Source: an uncultured SAR86 cluster bacterium (GTDB lineage: Bacteria > Pseudomonadota > Gammaproteobacteria > Magnimaribacterales > D2472). Taken from it: a stretch of DNA of 64,000 bases. Both the position numbers and the translations under genes were made by a program. This document shows, in pieces, positions 1 through 9,218 of the stretch. The notes under the pieces were generated by a model. That model saw only the letters and a list, made by a program, of their open reading frames with translations. It ran no database searches and had not been told where the DNA came from. Every line of letters starts with the position of its first letter. Positions within the stretch are counted from its first letter, which is position 1. The DNA lies in contig CALSSL010000002.1 in the NCBI GenBank assembly GCA_943789005.1, positions 1 through 64,000 on the forward strand, written 5' to 3'.

Positions 1-347
1 CCCAATAATTCTGTCTTAAATAACAACTCAACCATAAGAAATACAGCCAAAGCTATAGCAACTGATCCAGCTACTGCATAAAGATATTTACCGCCTAAGT
101 TTGTAAATCTAGATATTAAACCAGCAACACTAAAGGCTATTGCAAAGCCTATAATAACAACACCATATAAGACTATGCCTAATCTTTGAAAATCAAAGAG
201 GAGCACCTCCAGGGATGAGCTTATGTTCACAGGCATATCTACTGAAGATAACCATATGAGATTAGAGACAGAAGAGATTGGTGTAATCAACATAACAGTA
301 AATAGAGCTGCTGATAAAACTGCAAATGGATATTTAGCTATGTTCAT
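1..347 (-). CDS. conserved membrane protein of unknown function, partial (3' end off the window)
   Basis: The ATG is at 347, two bases after the stop of the upstream sugar dehydrogenase, and the frame stays open to base 1 (about 115 codons). The visible part has three hydrophobic segments: an N-terminal one (about residues 7-25), one around residues 58-80 that follows a stretch ending FDFQRLG, and one around 90-108. It is therefore an inner-membrane protein. I do not recognise a functional family. The tight spacing suggests co-transcription with the dehydrogenase, so a partner role such as electron transfer or anchoring is possible, but that is only an inference. Confidence 0.6.
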   Translation of the reverse strand, partial: MNIAKYPFAVLSAALFTVMLITPISSVSNLIWLSSVDMPVNISSSLEVLLFDFQRLGIVLYGVVIIGFAIAFSVAGLISRFTNLGGKYLYAVAGSVAIALAVFLMVELLFKTELL

Positions 348-349
348 AA

Positions 350-1431
350 TTATTTAGGCAATACTTTAAATAATTTTCCATTAGGCCCATCAGTTAACAA
401 ATAAATGATGCCACTTGGAGAATCCTGAATATTTCTAAGTCTTAAGTTTAGATCACTAAACAATGATTCTTGAGTGTTTGTATTATTATTAAAAATAACT
501 TTTTTTACATCCTTTGAAACCAATGCTGTAACTAAGAAACTATTTGTTAATTCAGGATAATAGTCTTTTTCATAAAAAATCATATCTGATGGAGCTATAG
601 AAGGAGTCCAATGTAACAATGGTTGTTCCATACCCTCTTTCTCTGTAAAGGGACTAATAACAGCTCCAGAGTAGTCAATGCCATAAGTAATAGCTGGCCA
701 TCCATAATTCAATGAAGGCTCAATTAAATTCATTTCATCTCCACCTCTTTGGTCCGTGCTCATGCTCATAAATATCACCTGAAGAAGTAATAACAAGCCC
801 TTGCATATTTCTGTGTCCATAAGAATAAATGTCTTCTAATGCACCCTCTTTACCTACAAAAGGATTATCTTCTGGGATAGAGCCATCTACATTAATTCTT
901 ACAATCTTACCAAAATGATTATCTAACTTTTGGGCCTTTTCCCTATGATCAAAACCATCGCCGCTTGATAATAAAAGTGTTCCGTCTTTCATAAAGGCCA
1001 TTTTTGCACCTAAATGAACAGCCGTTCTTCTTGGAGCTATTGCCTCAAAAATAATTTTTTTATTCACTAGAGAGTTGTCTTGTAATTCAGCAGACATTAC
1101 AAAAAGTGTAGATTTGTTATTAGTATTTTTTGCAGAATAGCTTAAATAAATTTTATTATTAGAATTAAAATTAGGATCTAAAATAACTTCGGACAGACCT
1201 CCTTGACTCACATATTGAACATCTGGAACATTTGATATTTCAATAATAGACTTATCTAGATAATGAAGCAATCTTGAGCTTGCCTGACATTTCGGTATAT
1301 AAAATCTTATCTTCACTTAGAAAAACAAAACTCCAAGCATCATCTAAATCATCTAAGACTGTTTCATATTGATAGCTTGAATATGAAAAAATAGAAAAAA
1401 ATAAAATGAAAATAGATTTGTATAGTTTCAT
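350..1431 (-). CDS. PQQ-dependent aldose (soluble glucose/sorbosone-type) dehydrogenase, two frameshifts
   Basis: The protein resembles YliI/Asd-type periplasmic sugar dehydrogenases: six-bladed propeller proteins that oxidise aldoses with PQQ. The start is the ATG at 1431 behind a GAGGGGG ribosome site, opening a signal peptide (MKLYKSIFILFFS). Family motifs run in order across three frames: SGKLKI, then QGGLSEVILDPNF, HLGAKMAF, SYGHRNMQG, EHEHGP, then GGDEMNLI and NYGWP. Total length is about 360 residues, as expected. The reading frame slips near 1250-1265 and at an AAA run near 741-746; both look like one-base insertions, because conserved sequence resumes at once. Sequencing error is more likely than a true pseudogene. 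Confidence 0.8.
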
Positions 1432-1671
1432 AGCCCCCTCTTTATTAATAAATCTTCTTAAAGATAGCATAATTATGATTAATTAATCTTAATAACCTAT
1501 GAATAATCTAATGAAAATAACTGGTAATAGATAGTGATAAAAATAATAACAAAAGAAATTTCCATTTAGTCATAATAAATTTAATAAAGTAATTAACTAG
1601 ATAATAACAATAAGCAGATAAAAATTATATTTATATTTCTATGAGGCTTTTGAATTGATAAGATTATATCT

Positions 1672-1824
1672 ATGAGTGATATATCCTTTGTCTTTTTTGC
1701 TGTTGCATGGGGTGCAGCATTTGGGTTATATATAAACCATACAAACTTGCATGAAAAAAGATTTAAAATTTGGATGATAGCTATTCTAATTATTAGTCTT
1801 TTTGGTACTCTGCTTACATATTAG
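1672..1824 (+). CDS. small two-pass membrane protein, 50 aa, unknown
   Basis: This is a 50-codon ORF (MSDISFVFFAVAW...) with two hydrophobic stretches, about residues 5-21 and 33-50, separated by a polar linker with HTNLHEKRFK. It is the first of four tiny hydrophobic ORFs on the + strand in the 685-base interval between the sugar dehydrogenase and dmdA, which holds no longer gene. The upstream 240 bases (1432-1671) are very AT-rich, and I see no other feature there. There is no strong Shine-Dalgarno. I do not recognise the family. Membrane location is supported; function is unknown. Confidence 0.45.
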   Translation: MSDISFVFFAVAWGAAFGLYINHTNLHEKRFKIWMIAILIISLFGTLLTY

Positions 1825-1852
1825 ATCATAAGCATTTAGAATATCATTTTAT

Positions 1853-1933
1853 ATGGACTACACGACATACTTAATTGGCAATCTTATATTTATAGCTTTG
1901 TTGTATTGGGTTGTAAAAAATAAAAATAACTAA
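1853..1933 (+). CDS. tiny single-pass membrane ORF, 26 aa
   Basis: The ATG at 1853 opens 26 codons with one hydrophobic helix (LIGNLIFIALLYWVV) and a basic, polar C-terminal tail (KNKNN). This fits a single-pass peptide with a cytoplasmic tail. It lies 28 bases after the previous small ORF and one base before the next. No clear ribosome site is seen. It may be real or chance; the series of similar neighbours is the main support. Confidence 0.3.
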   Translation: MDYTTYLIGNLIFIALLYWVVKNKNN

Positions 1934-1934
1934 A

Positions 1935-2006
1935 ATGTTTTCAATATTTATCTATTCAATCATATTCCTATTTATAGCTGCAATTATGTGGTCTTTTGAA
2001 GGGTAG
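1935..2006 (+). CDS. tiny single-pass membrane ORF, 23 aa
   Basis: The ATG begins one base after the stop of the preceding ORF, a spacing that permits translational coupling. The 23 residues are almost entirely one hydrophobic helix (IFIYSIIFLFIAAIMW) ending SFEG. The composition resembles accessory peptides of membrane complexes such as CydX or KdpF, but I see no family signature. Confidence 0.28.
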   Translation: MFSIFIYSIIFLFIAAIMWSFEG

Positions 2007-2031
2007 CAAATTTACAGATCACGGTAATAAC

Positions 2032-2109
2032 ATGAGCATGCTTTTATTTTTTAAATTTAGTAAATGGTTCTTTGTAATACTTTCTTTTGTAATACCAATA
2101 GCTACTTAA
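2032..2109 (+). CDS. tiny hydrophobic ORF, 25 aa
   Basis: This is a 25-codon ORF with a short basic N-terminal part (KFSKW) and one hydrophobic segment (FFVILSFVIPIA). It is the last of four tiny + strand ORFs and ends eight bases before the 3' end of dmdA on the other strand. Ribosome site and conservation are not evident, so the call is weak. Confidence 0.25.
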   Translation: MSMLLFFKFSKWFFVILSFVIPIAT

Positions 2110-2116
2110 ATAAGTT

Positions 2117-3262
2117 CTAAGATTTTGTAAGACTCTTATTAGGATCATAAAAAGGTTTTTTAACTATTTTACAATCAAGTATCTTGGTTCCATTATTTAT
2201 CTTGAAGCTCTTCACCAATATCTGAATATTTGATATCAACCAATGCAAGACCAATATTTTGTTTTAATCTTGGTGAAAAAACTGCTGATGTTACTTTTCC
2301 AATAACAGCGCCTATTTTTAATCACATCCCAAAACCTTGTATTAGGACCAGGCATTGGATTATCTTCTATAATAATTCCAACTTGCTTCCTAGATAAACC
2401 TCTGATTAGATATATTGATTAAGGCATCTTTACCAATGAAGTCAAAGTCTTGATCTAGATTAATAAATTTATCCATACCAAGCTCTAAAGGGTTTGTATT
2501 AATAGTCATATCAGCATGATATGAAAGCATGCCTCCCTCAATCCTTCTAATTGTAGATGTATGACCTGGTTTTAAGCCCATTGGATGGCCAATATCCATA
2601 ATAGTGTTATATAAATCATTACCATGATCAGAATCTGTTAAAAAGATCTCATATCCAAGTTCACTTGACCAGCCCGTTCTTGAAATAATTAACTCAACTC
2701 CGTTATGAATAAATTTTTTAAACCAATAGTATTTTAGATCTAATATTTCATCGCCAAATATTTTGACCATAATATCTCTAGATTTAGGTCCTTGAAGTTG
2801 AAGTGGGGAAACATCTGGTTCTGATATTTCTACATCGTAATCTGAATTGGCTGCTAAACCATGAGCCCAAAATAAAATATCACTATCTGCCAAAGAGAAC
2901 CAATAAACATCTTCCTCAACTCGAAGTAGTATTGGATCATTTAGAACACCGCCATGTTGATTGGTTAATATAACGTATTTACACTGTCCAACTTGCATAG
3001 AGGATAGATCTCTAGGCGTCATCATTTGAACAAATTTTGATGCGTCTGGACCTTTGATTTGCACTTGTCTTTCAACTGCAACATCACAAAGAATAGCTTC
3101 ATTAATTAAATTCCAAAAATTTTGTTCAGGATCTCCAAAATCTCTAGGTATATACATATGATTGTAAACAGAGAAATCCTTAGCACCCCATTTAACAGTT
3201 GCATCAAAAAATGGACTTTTTCTTATTTGAGTACCAAAACCAAAATCATTTTTATTGCTCAT
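2117..3262 (-). CDS. dmdA: dimethylsulfoniopropionate demethylase, three frameshifts near the 3' end
   Basis: DmdA moves a methyl group from DMSP to tetrahydrofolate, giving methylmercaptopropionate. It is a GcvT-fold cytosolic enzyme of about 370 residues. The first 285 residues are open and carry DmdA-like stretches: VYNHMYIPRDF, WNLINEAILCDVAVERQVQI, KGPDA and VQMMTPRDL. The remainder is recovered only by changing frame near 2398 (after ISNQ), near 2323 (an A run) and near 2194 (AAA). The restored C-terminus ends KPFYDPNKSLTKS, the characteristic DmdA tail. All three slips look like +1 insertions. The start ATG follows GAGGGGAG. A plain GcvT aminomethyltransferase is less likely given the N-terminal motifs. 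Confidence 0.85.
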
Positions 3263-3349
3263 TAACTCCCCTCAATAAATACTAATATCATAAAGGTAAT
3301 ACTCTTTTAAATAATATTCAATCATTATTTATGATGTTAATATTGGTAC

Positions 3350-3682
3350 ATGAAATTTTATATATATGTTTTATCTCTCCTTTTTAGCTTAAATACTTTT
3401 GCTGAGTTTGATAAGAAATGTTCTATTCTTATAACTAAAAGATTGCAGACAAGTGAAGATGCATATAAAGATGCTATAAATAAAATAAATCAATGCAATA
3501 AATATGATATTTTATCTGTAACAAGTTTTCTTGAAGAACCAATAAGCAAGGTATATATAACTGATTTAATACAAACTTTTTGTATGTTTGATCATCAAAT
3601 CATTACATTGATTGATGTTAATACAAGCAATATGAGCTGTGTTCATAGAGGTCAAGCCGTATTGAAAGACAATTTAATGTAA
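3350..3682 (+). CDS. small secreted protein with four cysteines, unknown
   Basis: The product is 110 residues with a clear signal peptide (MKFYIYVLSLLFSLNTFA) followed by a mature part of about 90 residues. The four cysteines lie in KKCS, INQCNK, TFCMF and MSCVH, an even number that would suit two disulfides in the periplasm. It is divergent from dmdA with an 87-base spacer. I do not recognise the family. Its predicted location is periplasmic or secreted. Confidence 0.55.
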   Translation: MKFYIYVLSLLFSLNTFAEFDKKCSILITKRLQTSEDAYKDAINKINQCNKYDILSVTSFLEEPISKVYITDLIQTFCMFDHQIITLIDVNTSNMSCVHRGQAVLKDNLM

Positions 3683-3804
3683 TTCAATAATTATTGTTAC
3701 GTAGAGTTAACAATAAGTTTCAAGTCCTTAATATAAAAGTCTTATAAATTCAGTTTAATATACATCGAAAGTACTCCTAGATGCATAATCAATACTTTCA
3801 TTGG

Positions 3805-3830
3805 TAGCAGGCTTCCCCCTGAGCCTGCTA
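3805..3830. terminator. hairpin between convergent genes, probable bidirectional terminator
   Basis: TAGCAGGCT (3805-3813) pairs perfectly with AGCCTGCTA (3822-3830) around an 8-base loop. It sits between a + strand gene ending at 3682 and a - strand gene ending at 3841. Flanking T tracts are weak on both sides, so termination is an inference from position and stem quality. Confidence 0.5.
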
Positions 3831-3840
3831 TCAAAATTAA

Positions 3841-4254
3841 TTAGATATATAAATTACAACCCATACAAACTAAAACAACTATTGATGGTAGCCAAATAAT
3901 AGGTCTTATCATTTTGTATTTATAAAGATTGAATATAGCGCCAAGTAGATAAGCAATTCTTAAAACAAACCAAATTTGAGCAAGCATCAAGTTATCTACA
4001 TCCAAAATAACAGACAAAATAGCAAAAACAAAGAAAATCGGAAGTGACTGTCTTAGATTGTCAGAAGCAAGAACCATTCTTGATGACAATGAGGTTAAGT
4101 TTGAAGTATCTCCATCTGTATAGGTCCATTCAAGAAAAGGAACCTTGTGTAAAGAAAAACTCATTTTAAAAAATAAATGAAGGATATAGAACATACCCAC
4201 GCATATAATTAAATTTACCATAATAATCTCCATATTAGATTGTTTATCATACAA
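3841..4254 (-). CDS. MAPEG family membrane protein
   Basis: This small integral membrane protein of about 130 residues has four hydrophobic segments. The MAPEG-type core SSRMVLASDNLRQSLPIFFVFAI resembles the RxxxNxxExxPxF signature of the eicosanoid/glutathione family, with Q in place of E. Bacterial members are glutathione-linked or of unknown function. The first Met has a polar leader; an internal Met about 9-12 residues later, just before the first helix, is a likely start. It is followed by the hairpin at 3805-3830. Confidence 0.7.
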   Translation of the reverse strand: MYDKQSNMEIIMVNLIICVGMFYILHLFFKMSFSLHKVPFLEWTYTDGDTSNLTSLSSRMVLASDNLRQSLPIFFVFAILSVILDVDNLMLAQIWFVLRIAYLLGAIFNLYKYKMIRPIIWLPSIVVLVCMGCNLYI

Positions 4255-4287
4255 CTAATTTTATGAATATATTCAACTAAAAAGCAA

Positions 4288-6318
4288 CTAAGACTCGATA
4301 AGTGCTATATCTTCGGGATGAAGAAGATCTGAATCTAATATATTAGTAAAGGGCTTTAGATGTTTTGCGTATGGCTTCCATCTGCCCATTCCTTTTTTAT
4401 TAATTGGTTGTCTAACCTGTTCTGAACTAGCGGTTCTAACCGATCTTTCAGTTTCATGAAATGAAATACAGGATTCTTCAAATGGAACCTCAATATATTC
4501 TAATATTCTTCTAACTTGGCCATCTAGGTCATTAATTACATCTTCATTATTAACCCTTAGCACCTTATTTGGTAACACACTATCCCAATGATTCATTAGT
4601 TTTACGTAACTATTATAATAACTTGCAGCTTCTTCTAATCCATAAGTAAATTCTTGGCCTTGAGCAAATAATTGTTTGAACATACTAAAGCAACAATCTA
4701 GGGGATAACGTCTAGCATCAATTATTTTTGCATTAGGTAGAATTAAATGTATTAAGCCTATATGTCTAAAGTTATTAGGCATCTTATCTACAAACATTGG
4801 TGCACCATCTCTATGCATCATAGTTTCATCAATAAATGATTTACCCATTTCATAACGTTGTTCGGGAGTAAAACTAGACATAATTTTTGGATACTTACCT
4901 GATTTACCGTAAATATCATCTCCTCTTAAGCTTTGAGCTAATGAAAGTATATTTGGTAACTCAAGAGTTCCATCAATCATTGAGTGTGAAGCTAGAATCT
5001 GTTCAATTAATGTTGATCCAGACCTAGGTAAACCAAGGATAAAAATTGGGTCCCTGGTATCATTACCGCCCTCTCCCAAAGATTTAAAAAAATCTTTATC
5101 ACATACATCTATTTGTGATTGTAGTTCATTGTCCATTCTTTCAATAGAATATTTGCTTTGTTCTCTTTTAATCTCATTACCTTTATTTAAATGATAAAAG
5201 GCTTCATTAAACTCACCTTTTGATTCAAGAGCTTGGGATAATGCAAAATGAAAATAAACTTTTTCCTTCAATGACAAATCTATTCTATTTAACTGACTAT
5301 CAATTATCTCTATCTCATCGTCACTGAATGTATATGTTTTGAGGTTTGATAATGAGAAAAAAGCTTCACCGTGATCTGGTTTAATTTGATAAGCAGATTT
5401 ATAGCTTTCAATAGCTTCAGCAGTTTTACCAAGAGTTTTTTGAGCATGACCTCTTGATGTAAAAGAGCTAAAATTATATGGATTTATTTTAATTAAATCA
5501 TTAAATAAATCGACCGCTTTTTCATGTTCTCCGTTCTGCATAAGCTCACTTCCTTTTTGAGCTTGGTAAGTAATATTGTTAGGAAACTGTTCACATAGAA
5601 TATTTACCTGTTTCATGGTTTCAGAAAATTTTTGTTTTTTTCTTAAAACCATTGCATATTTCATTCTTAACTCACCGTCATTTGGTTTAAAATCCACAGC
5701 TTTCTTAAGCAAAGTTTCGGCATCATCAAAATAACCAAGTCTATTAGCAATTTCAGCTAACTGCGACATTGCATATGTATGAGTGGGATTTTTCTTTAGG
5801 AATTCTCTGCATCTTTTTTCTGCTATACCAAGCCTTCCTTCATTCATAATTTGATCTATATATAGCAGGGTTGGTGGTAAGGATTTAAATTTATTAATTT
5901 GTTCTAATGCGTGACCAGAGGCTGCCTTGTTATTTTGTTTAACAAAGTATTCATTTAATGAGTTCCATGAAGCTATTAATGCAGGATTTAGTTCGCATGC
6001 TTGCCTATAACTAGAAATAGCCTTTTCATCATTGTTTATGGTCTTATTTAAATGTCCAAGTTCCTGATATGCTCTAGCCATATCAGGAGCATTAACTAAT
6101 AATCGTTCAAGATAATCATTAGCCTCTTTAAATTTTTTAAGGTATCTGCATGAAACAGCTGATAAATATAATGCATCAATATTATCAGGATGATCAGACA
6201 AACTTATTTCTAAAAGATGTAAAGCGTCAGCAAAACGATTTTCTTTAACAGCCTGGGTTGCCTCTTGAAGGTCTACAACAAGACTTGAATCGTTTGAATT
6301 ATAGTTACTATCAGACAT
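4288..6318 (-). CDS. TPR-repeat sulfotransferase family protein
   Basis: The product is 676 residues. The N-terminal part (about 10-350) is a run of tetratricopeptide repeats, for example ARAYQELGHLNKTINNDEKA and GEAFFSLSNL. The C-terminal part (about 420-650) is a PAPS-dependent sulfotransferase domain. Its 5'-phosphosulfate loop is FILGLPRSGSTLIEQIL, followed by ELPNI and DKMPNNFRHIGLI. Proteins of this architecture are frequent in marine Proteobacteria; the substrate is unknown. There is no signal peptide, so it is cytosolic. No operon partner is evident. Confidence 0.85.
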   Translation of the reverse strand: MSDSNYNSNDSSLVVDLQEATQAVKENRFADALHLLEISLSDHPDNIDALYLSAVSCRYLKKFKEANDYLERLLVNAPDMARAYQELGHLNKTINNDEKAISSYRQACELNPALIASWNSLNEYFVKQNNKAASGHALEQINKFKSLPPTLLYIDQIMNEGRLGIAEKRCREFLKKNPTHTYAMSQLAEIANRLGYFDDAETLLKKAVDFKPNDGELRMKYAMVLRKKQKFSETMKQVNILCEQFPNNITYQAQKGSELMQNGEHEKAVDLFNDLIKINPYNFSSFTSRGHAQKTLGKTAEAIESYKSAYQIKPDHGEAFFSLSNLKTYTFSDDEIEIIDSQLNRIDLSLKEKVYFHFALSQALESKGEFNEAFYHLNKGNEIKREQSKYSIERMDNELQSQIDVCDKDFFKSLGEGGNDTRDPIFILGLPRSGSTLIEQILASHSMIDGTLELPNILSLAQSLRGDDIYGKSGKYPKIMSSFTPEQRYEMGKSFIDETMMHRDGAPMFVDKMPNNFRHIGLIHLILPNAKIIDARRYPLDCCFSMFKQLFAQGQEFTYGLEEAASYYNSYVKLMNHWDSVLPNKVLRVNNEDVINDLDGQVRRILEYIEVPFEESCISFHETERSVRTASSEQVRQPINKKGMGRWKPYAKHLKPFTNILDSDLLHPEDIALIES

Positions 6319-6350
6319 GCATATAAAGTATTTTTTTATTATTATAAATA

Positions 6351-6375
6351 AAAAAGGGAGTCAAAACTCCCTTTT
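6351..6375 (-). terminator. intrinsic terminator of the TonB receptor gene
   Basis: AAAAAGGGAG / CTCCCTTTT pairs around TCAAAA. Read on the minus strand, the stem is followed by a run of T, the classic rho-independent form. It lies 22 bases past the receptor stop. Confidence 0.8.
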
Positions 6376-6396
6376 AATTTTATTAGATACTAGAGA

Positions 6397-8955
6397 TTAA
6401 AAACTTCTTTTATATCTCAGACCTAATGTTCTAGGTTTAATTACAGATATTCTCTGCCTATCAAAAACAAAGGTATTGCTTATTTGAGCTCTTTGATCTG
6501 TAATATTATCTACATAAAGCTCTGCTGACCAATCATCATTACTCATTCCATACCTGAAATTAATAAAATGATGGCTACTTTGTACAGCTTTATTCGGCTC
6601 CATAATATCAGAGAAGCTCTTCTCAGATCTAGCAGCTTGGAGTTGTAAATGTCCGGTATTACCAGATGACATTCCCCATTCTTTTCTTACAGCCAAGTTT
6701 GCTTGGAAACCTGGTGCAAAAGCTAGATCAGCTCCAACAACTACATCAGCTGTAGGAACTAAGCTCTTTGTAATTTCTGTATCTAAAGATGAGAAAGCGC
6801 CTGATACTACCAATCCATTTCTATTGGTGTAATAAACAAAGTCTCCTTCAATACCACGTAATCTCAGCATCAGCTGCATTGTCAGAGAAGAACAAGTTAA
6901 CGATGCTTGGGTCGAAAATAGTACTTTGTAAGCCGCTTACATCAACCATAAAGGCACTACCATTAAATCTTAGCTGACCATCTCTCAGGACGGTTTTCCA
7001 ACCAAATTCATAGTTAGTAACTTCATCGGTATCAACTTCAGCTTTAACACTATATGTTCCGTCTGGATTTGATGCTCCAACTGGACGGTTAAGTAAACCA
7101 GGTCTAAAACCTTCAGACCATGTTACGTAGTACATAACATCTTCACTAGGATTCCAGGATAAAGTAGCTTTACCTATAACACCATCAGTTTCAGCTTTAT
7201 CTGGATAACCGTTAGGATTACCAGGAGCATATTGAGTTGATAGGTTAGCACCACAACATGTCGATTCAGTAGCGCATTGAAGTTATAGAATGATGAATTA
7301 GCACTACCCTCTAAGTCAACGGCTATATCATACCATCTAGCACCTACTGTTAGTTCCATGGTATCTGAAAGATCAACATTAACCTCACCGAAGAAACCTT
7401 TTTGTTCATCAGTACGTTTAATATCATTCCAGAAAATTACTGGAGCGGTATAAGGTCCAGGTACGGAATACCAACCAGCACCTGTGTTTCCACCGGTTGT
7501 CCCTGATTGAGGATTAGTATGAGGATAATTCATTGCCCATCCTGGCACACCATTCCAACCAAGGTTGAATTGCGAGCCGGGATAAGTGAAGAAATTAAGC
7601 TCTGTAAGAACAAGATCACTAAAGAAAGCACCAGCTGTAACTGTCATAGTGTCACTAATTGGAGCATTTACTCTAAATTCATGTGTTGTTACTTCTGTAT
7701 TAGTTAATGAATCAACATATAAGTTTGGAGCTTGACATGTACCAGCTGGACCTGCGGCACCAGGATATGTTACTGATCCATCACAAATATAGTATGGAAG
7801 ATACTGACCAACAAATAGATAATCAGTATAGTCAACTATCTGATCGGTTACTCTGTCTGTGTATGCTCCAGCATAAACAACTTCAAGATCTCCAATGGAG
7901 CCCTCAAGAGTAACACTCATATTATCAAACTCATCATTAATGGTATCTTCTGAGTATCTTTGAATCTCTAGATCATCTAATGTTGGGTCAACAAAAAATA
8001 CACCGTCTGAATCAATAGATTGTTGAGCAATAGTTACATTCGCATTCCAGTTATCATTGATTTCATGAGCAATACTAGCTCTAAAACCTTCATAATTTAC
8101 AGGGTTTGCATTTTCTTTCTCGATTGCATTTGCATTAATAAGATTCACATTACTTAAATTAGCTCCAGCCTGGAAACCAGCTCTTGATGAAGCTACAGGT
8201 AAACCATTTTGTCTAACTGTTCCAGCACTTCTAAATCTAGCTGATTCAGAAGCATTAAGTGTTCCAGCAACTTGATCTATATAACCACCTCTTTTATCTC
8301 TGTATGCAACAAATCTTAAAGCTGAAGATGAGCCTAATGGTACATTTGATACAAATTCAAATTTTCCACCATTGTCACCACCTGAAGTAAATCTTGATTC
8401 TACCTCAAGGCTACTTGATTGTTCGCCTATTACTGGTTTGTTAGTAATCATTCTAACAACACCAGCTTGTGAGCTAGCTCCAAAGAGTGTTCCTTGTGGT
8501 CCTGAAAGTACTTCAATACGTGCTATATCAGCAGCATAAACATCTAAATTTCTACCCGGCTGAGCTAAAGGTTGCTCATCAAGATAAAATGAAACATTAG
8601 GTGTTAAACCAGCAACACCAGCTGTTGTTAAGTTTGGTGTAGTAGAAGCAAGGCCTCGAATATAAATAGTACTTTGGCCTGGTCCAGATCCACCTGCAGT
8701 TACACCAGGTAATTGCAATAGGTAATCTTCAAACACATTAATACCTCTCTCTTCTAACGTCTCTTCTCTAAGCGCAGAAACAGAAACTGGAACGTCTTGC
8801 AGACTTTCAGCTTTTTTCCTGGCAGTAACAACAATCTCTTCAACTGTTGCTTGGCTTTGACCCGCTACAAGACCGCTGAAAGCAGCAGTATTGATTAGAG
8901 CAAGTGCAGATAAAGAAGGGAGAATTTTAGTTTGTATCTTTTTATTCAACATCAT
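6397..8955 (-). CDS. TonB-dependent receptor, two frameshifts
   Basis: This is an outer-membrane active transporter. The N-terminus has a signal peptide, then the Ton box EEIVVTARKKAESLQDVPVSVSA and a plug domain (IYIRGLAS, IEVLSGPQGTLFGASS, GVVRMITNKP). The barrel includes TVGARWYD and YYVTWSEGFRPG, and the protein ends in aromatic F (LGLRYKRSF). The frame changes near 7275 (a -1 or +2 slip) and near 6855 (a +1 slip). Total length is about 850 residues, normal for the FyuA/Cir-like class common in SAR86-type genomes. The substrate is unknown. It is divergent from the BCCT gene and ends in its own terminator. Confidence 0.88.
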
Positions 8956-9010
8956 AAAGTTTTCCTTTAATTAATAAAGTTATAGAATTGCCAAATAAAC
9001 AAAGACCTGG

Positions 9011-9032
9011 TTTCCCCCAGTTTTTCCCCCAG
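9011..9032 (-). repeat. 10-bp direct repeat in the 5' region of the TonB receptor
   Basis: TTTCCCCCAG occurs at 9011-9020 and again at 9023-9032, 12 bases apart, in otherwise AT-rich DNA about 56-77 bases upstream of the receptor start. On the mRNA strand this gives two CTGGGGGAAA blocks. The rest of the 263-base divergent spacer (8956-9218) is AT-rich without other obvious structure. It may be a regulator site or a leader element. Confidence 0.35.
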
Positions 9033-9218
9033 AAGAAGTTTAGCTTTATTTATAGACCAGCAATTTCATTAAATCGGTCTTAACTTATGATAACAGCTAA
9101 AATTTAGTATGCAAATTTTTTTTGATAGAAACTTATAAGCATATAAAGTTAATCTATAGAAAATTGTCTTTATTTATGTTTCACTAATTAAGTAAATTAA
9201 ATCAATTCTTAACTTAAA

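Noticed and set aside
2032-2109. CydX/KdpF-type identity for the tiny hydrophobic ORFs
   Set aside because: The hydrophobic pattern is similar, but there is no cyd or kdp operon nearby and no diagnostic residue.
7507-7913. Two + strand ORFs of 66 and 68 codons within the TonB receptor region
   Set aside because: They are antisense to a conserved barrel-coding stretch and have no motifs or ribosome sites; they are frame shadows.
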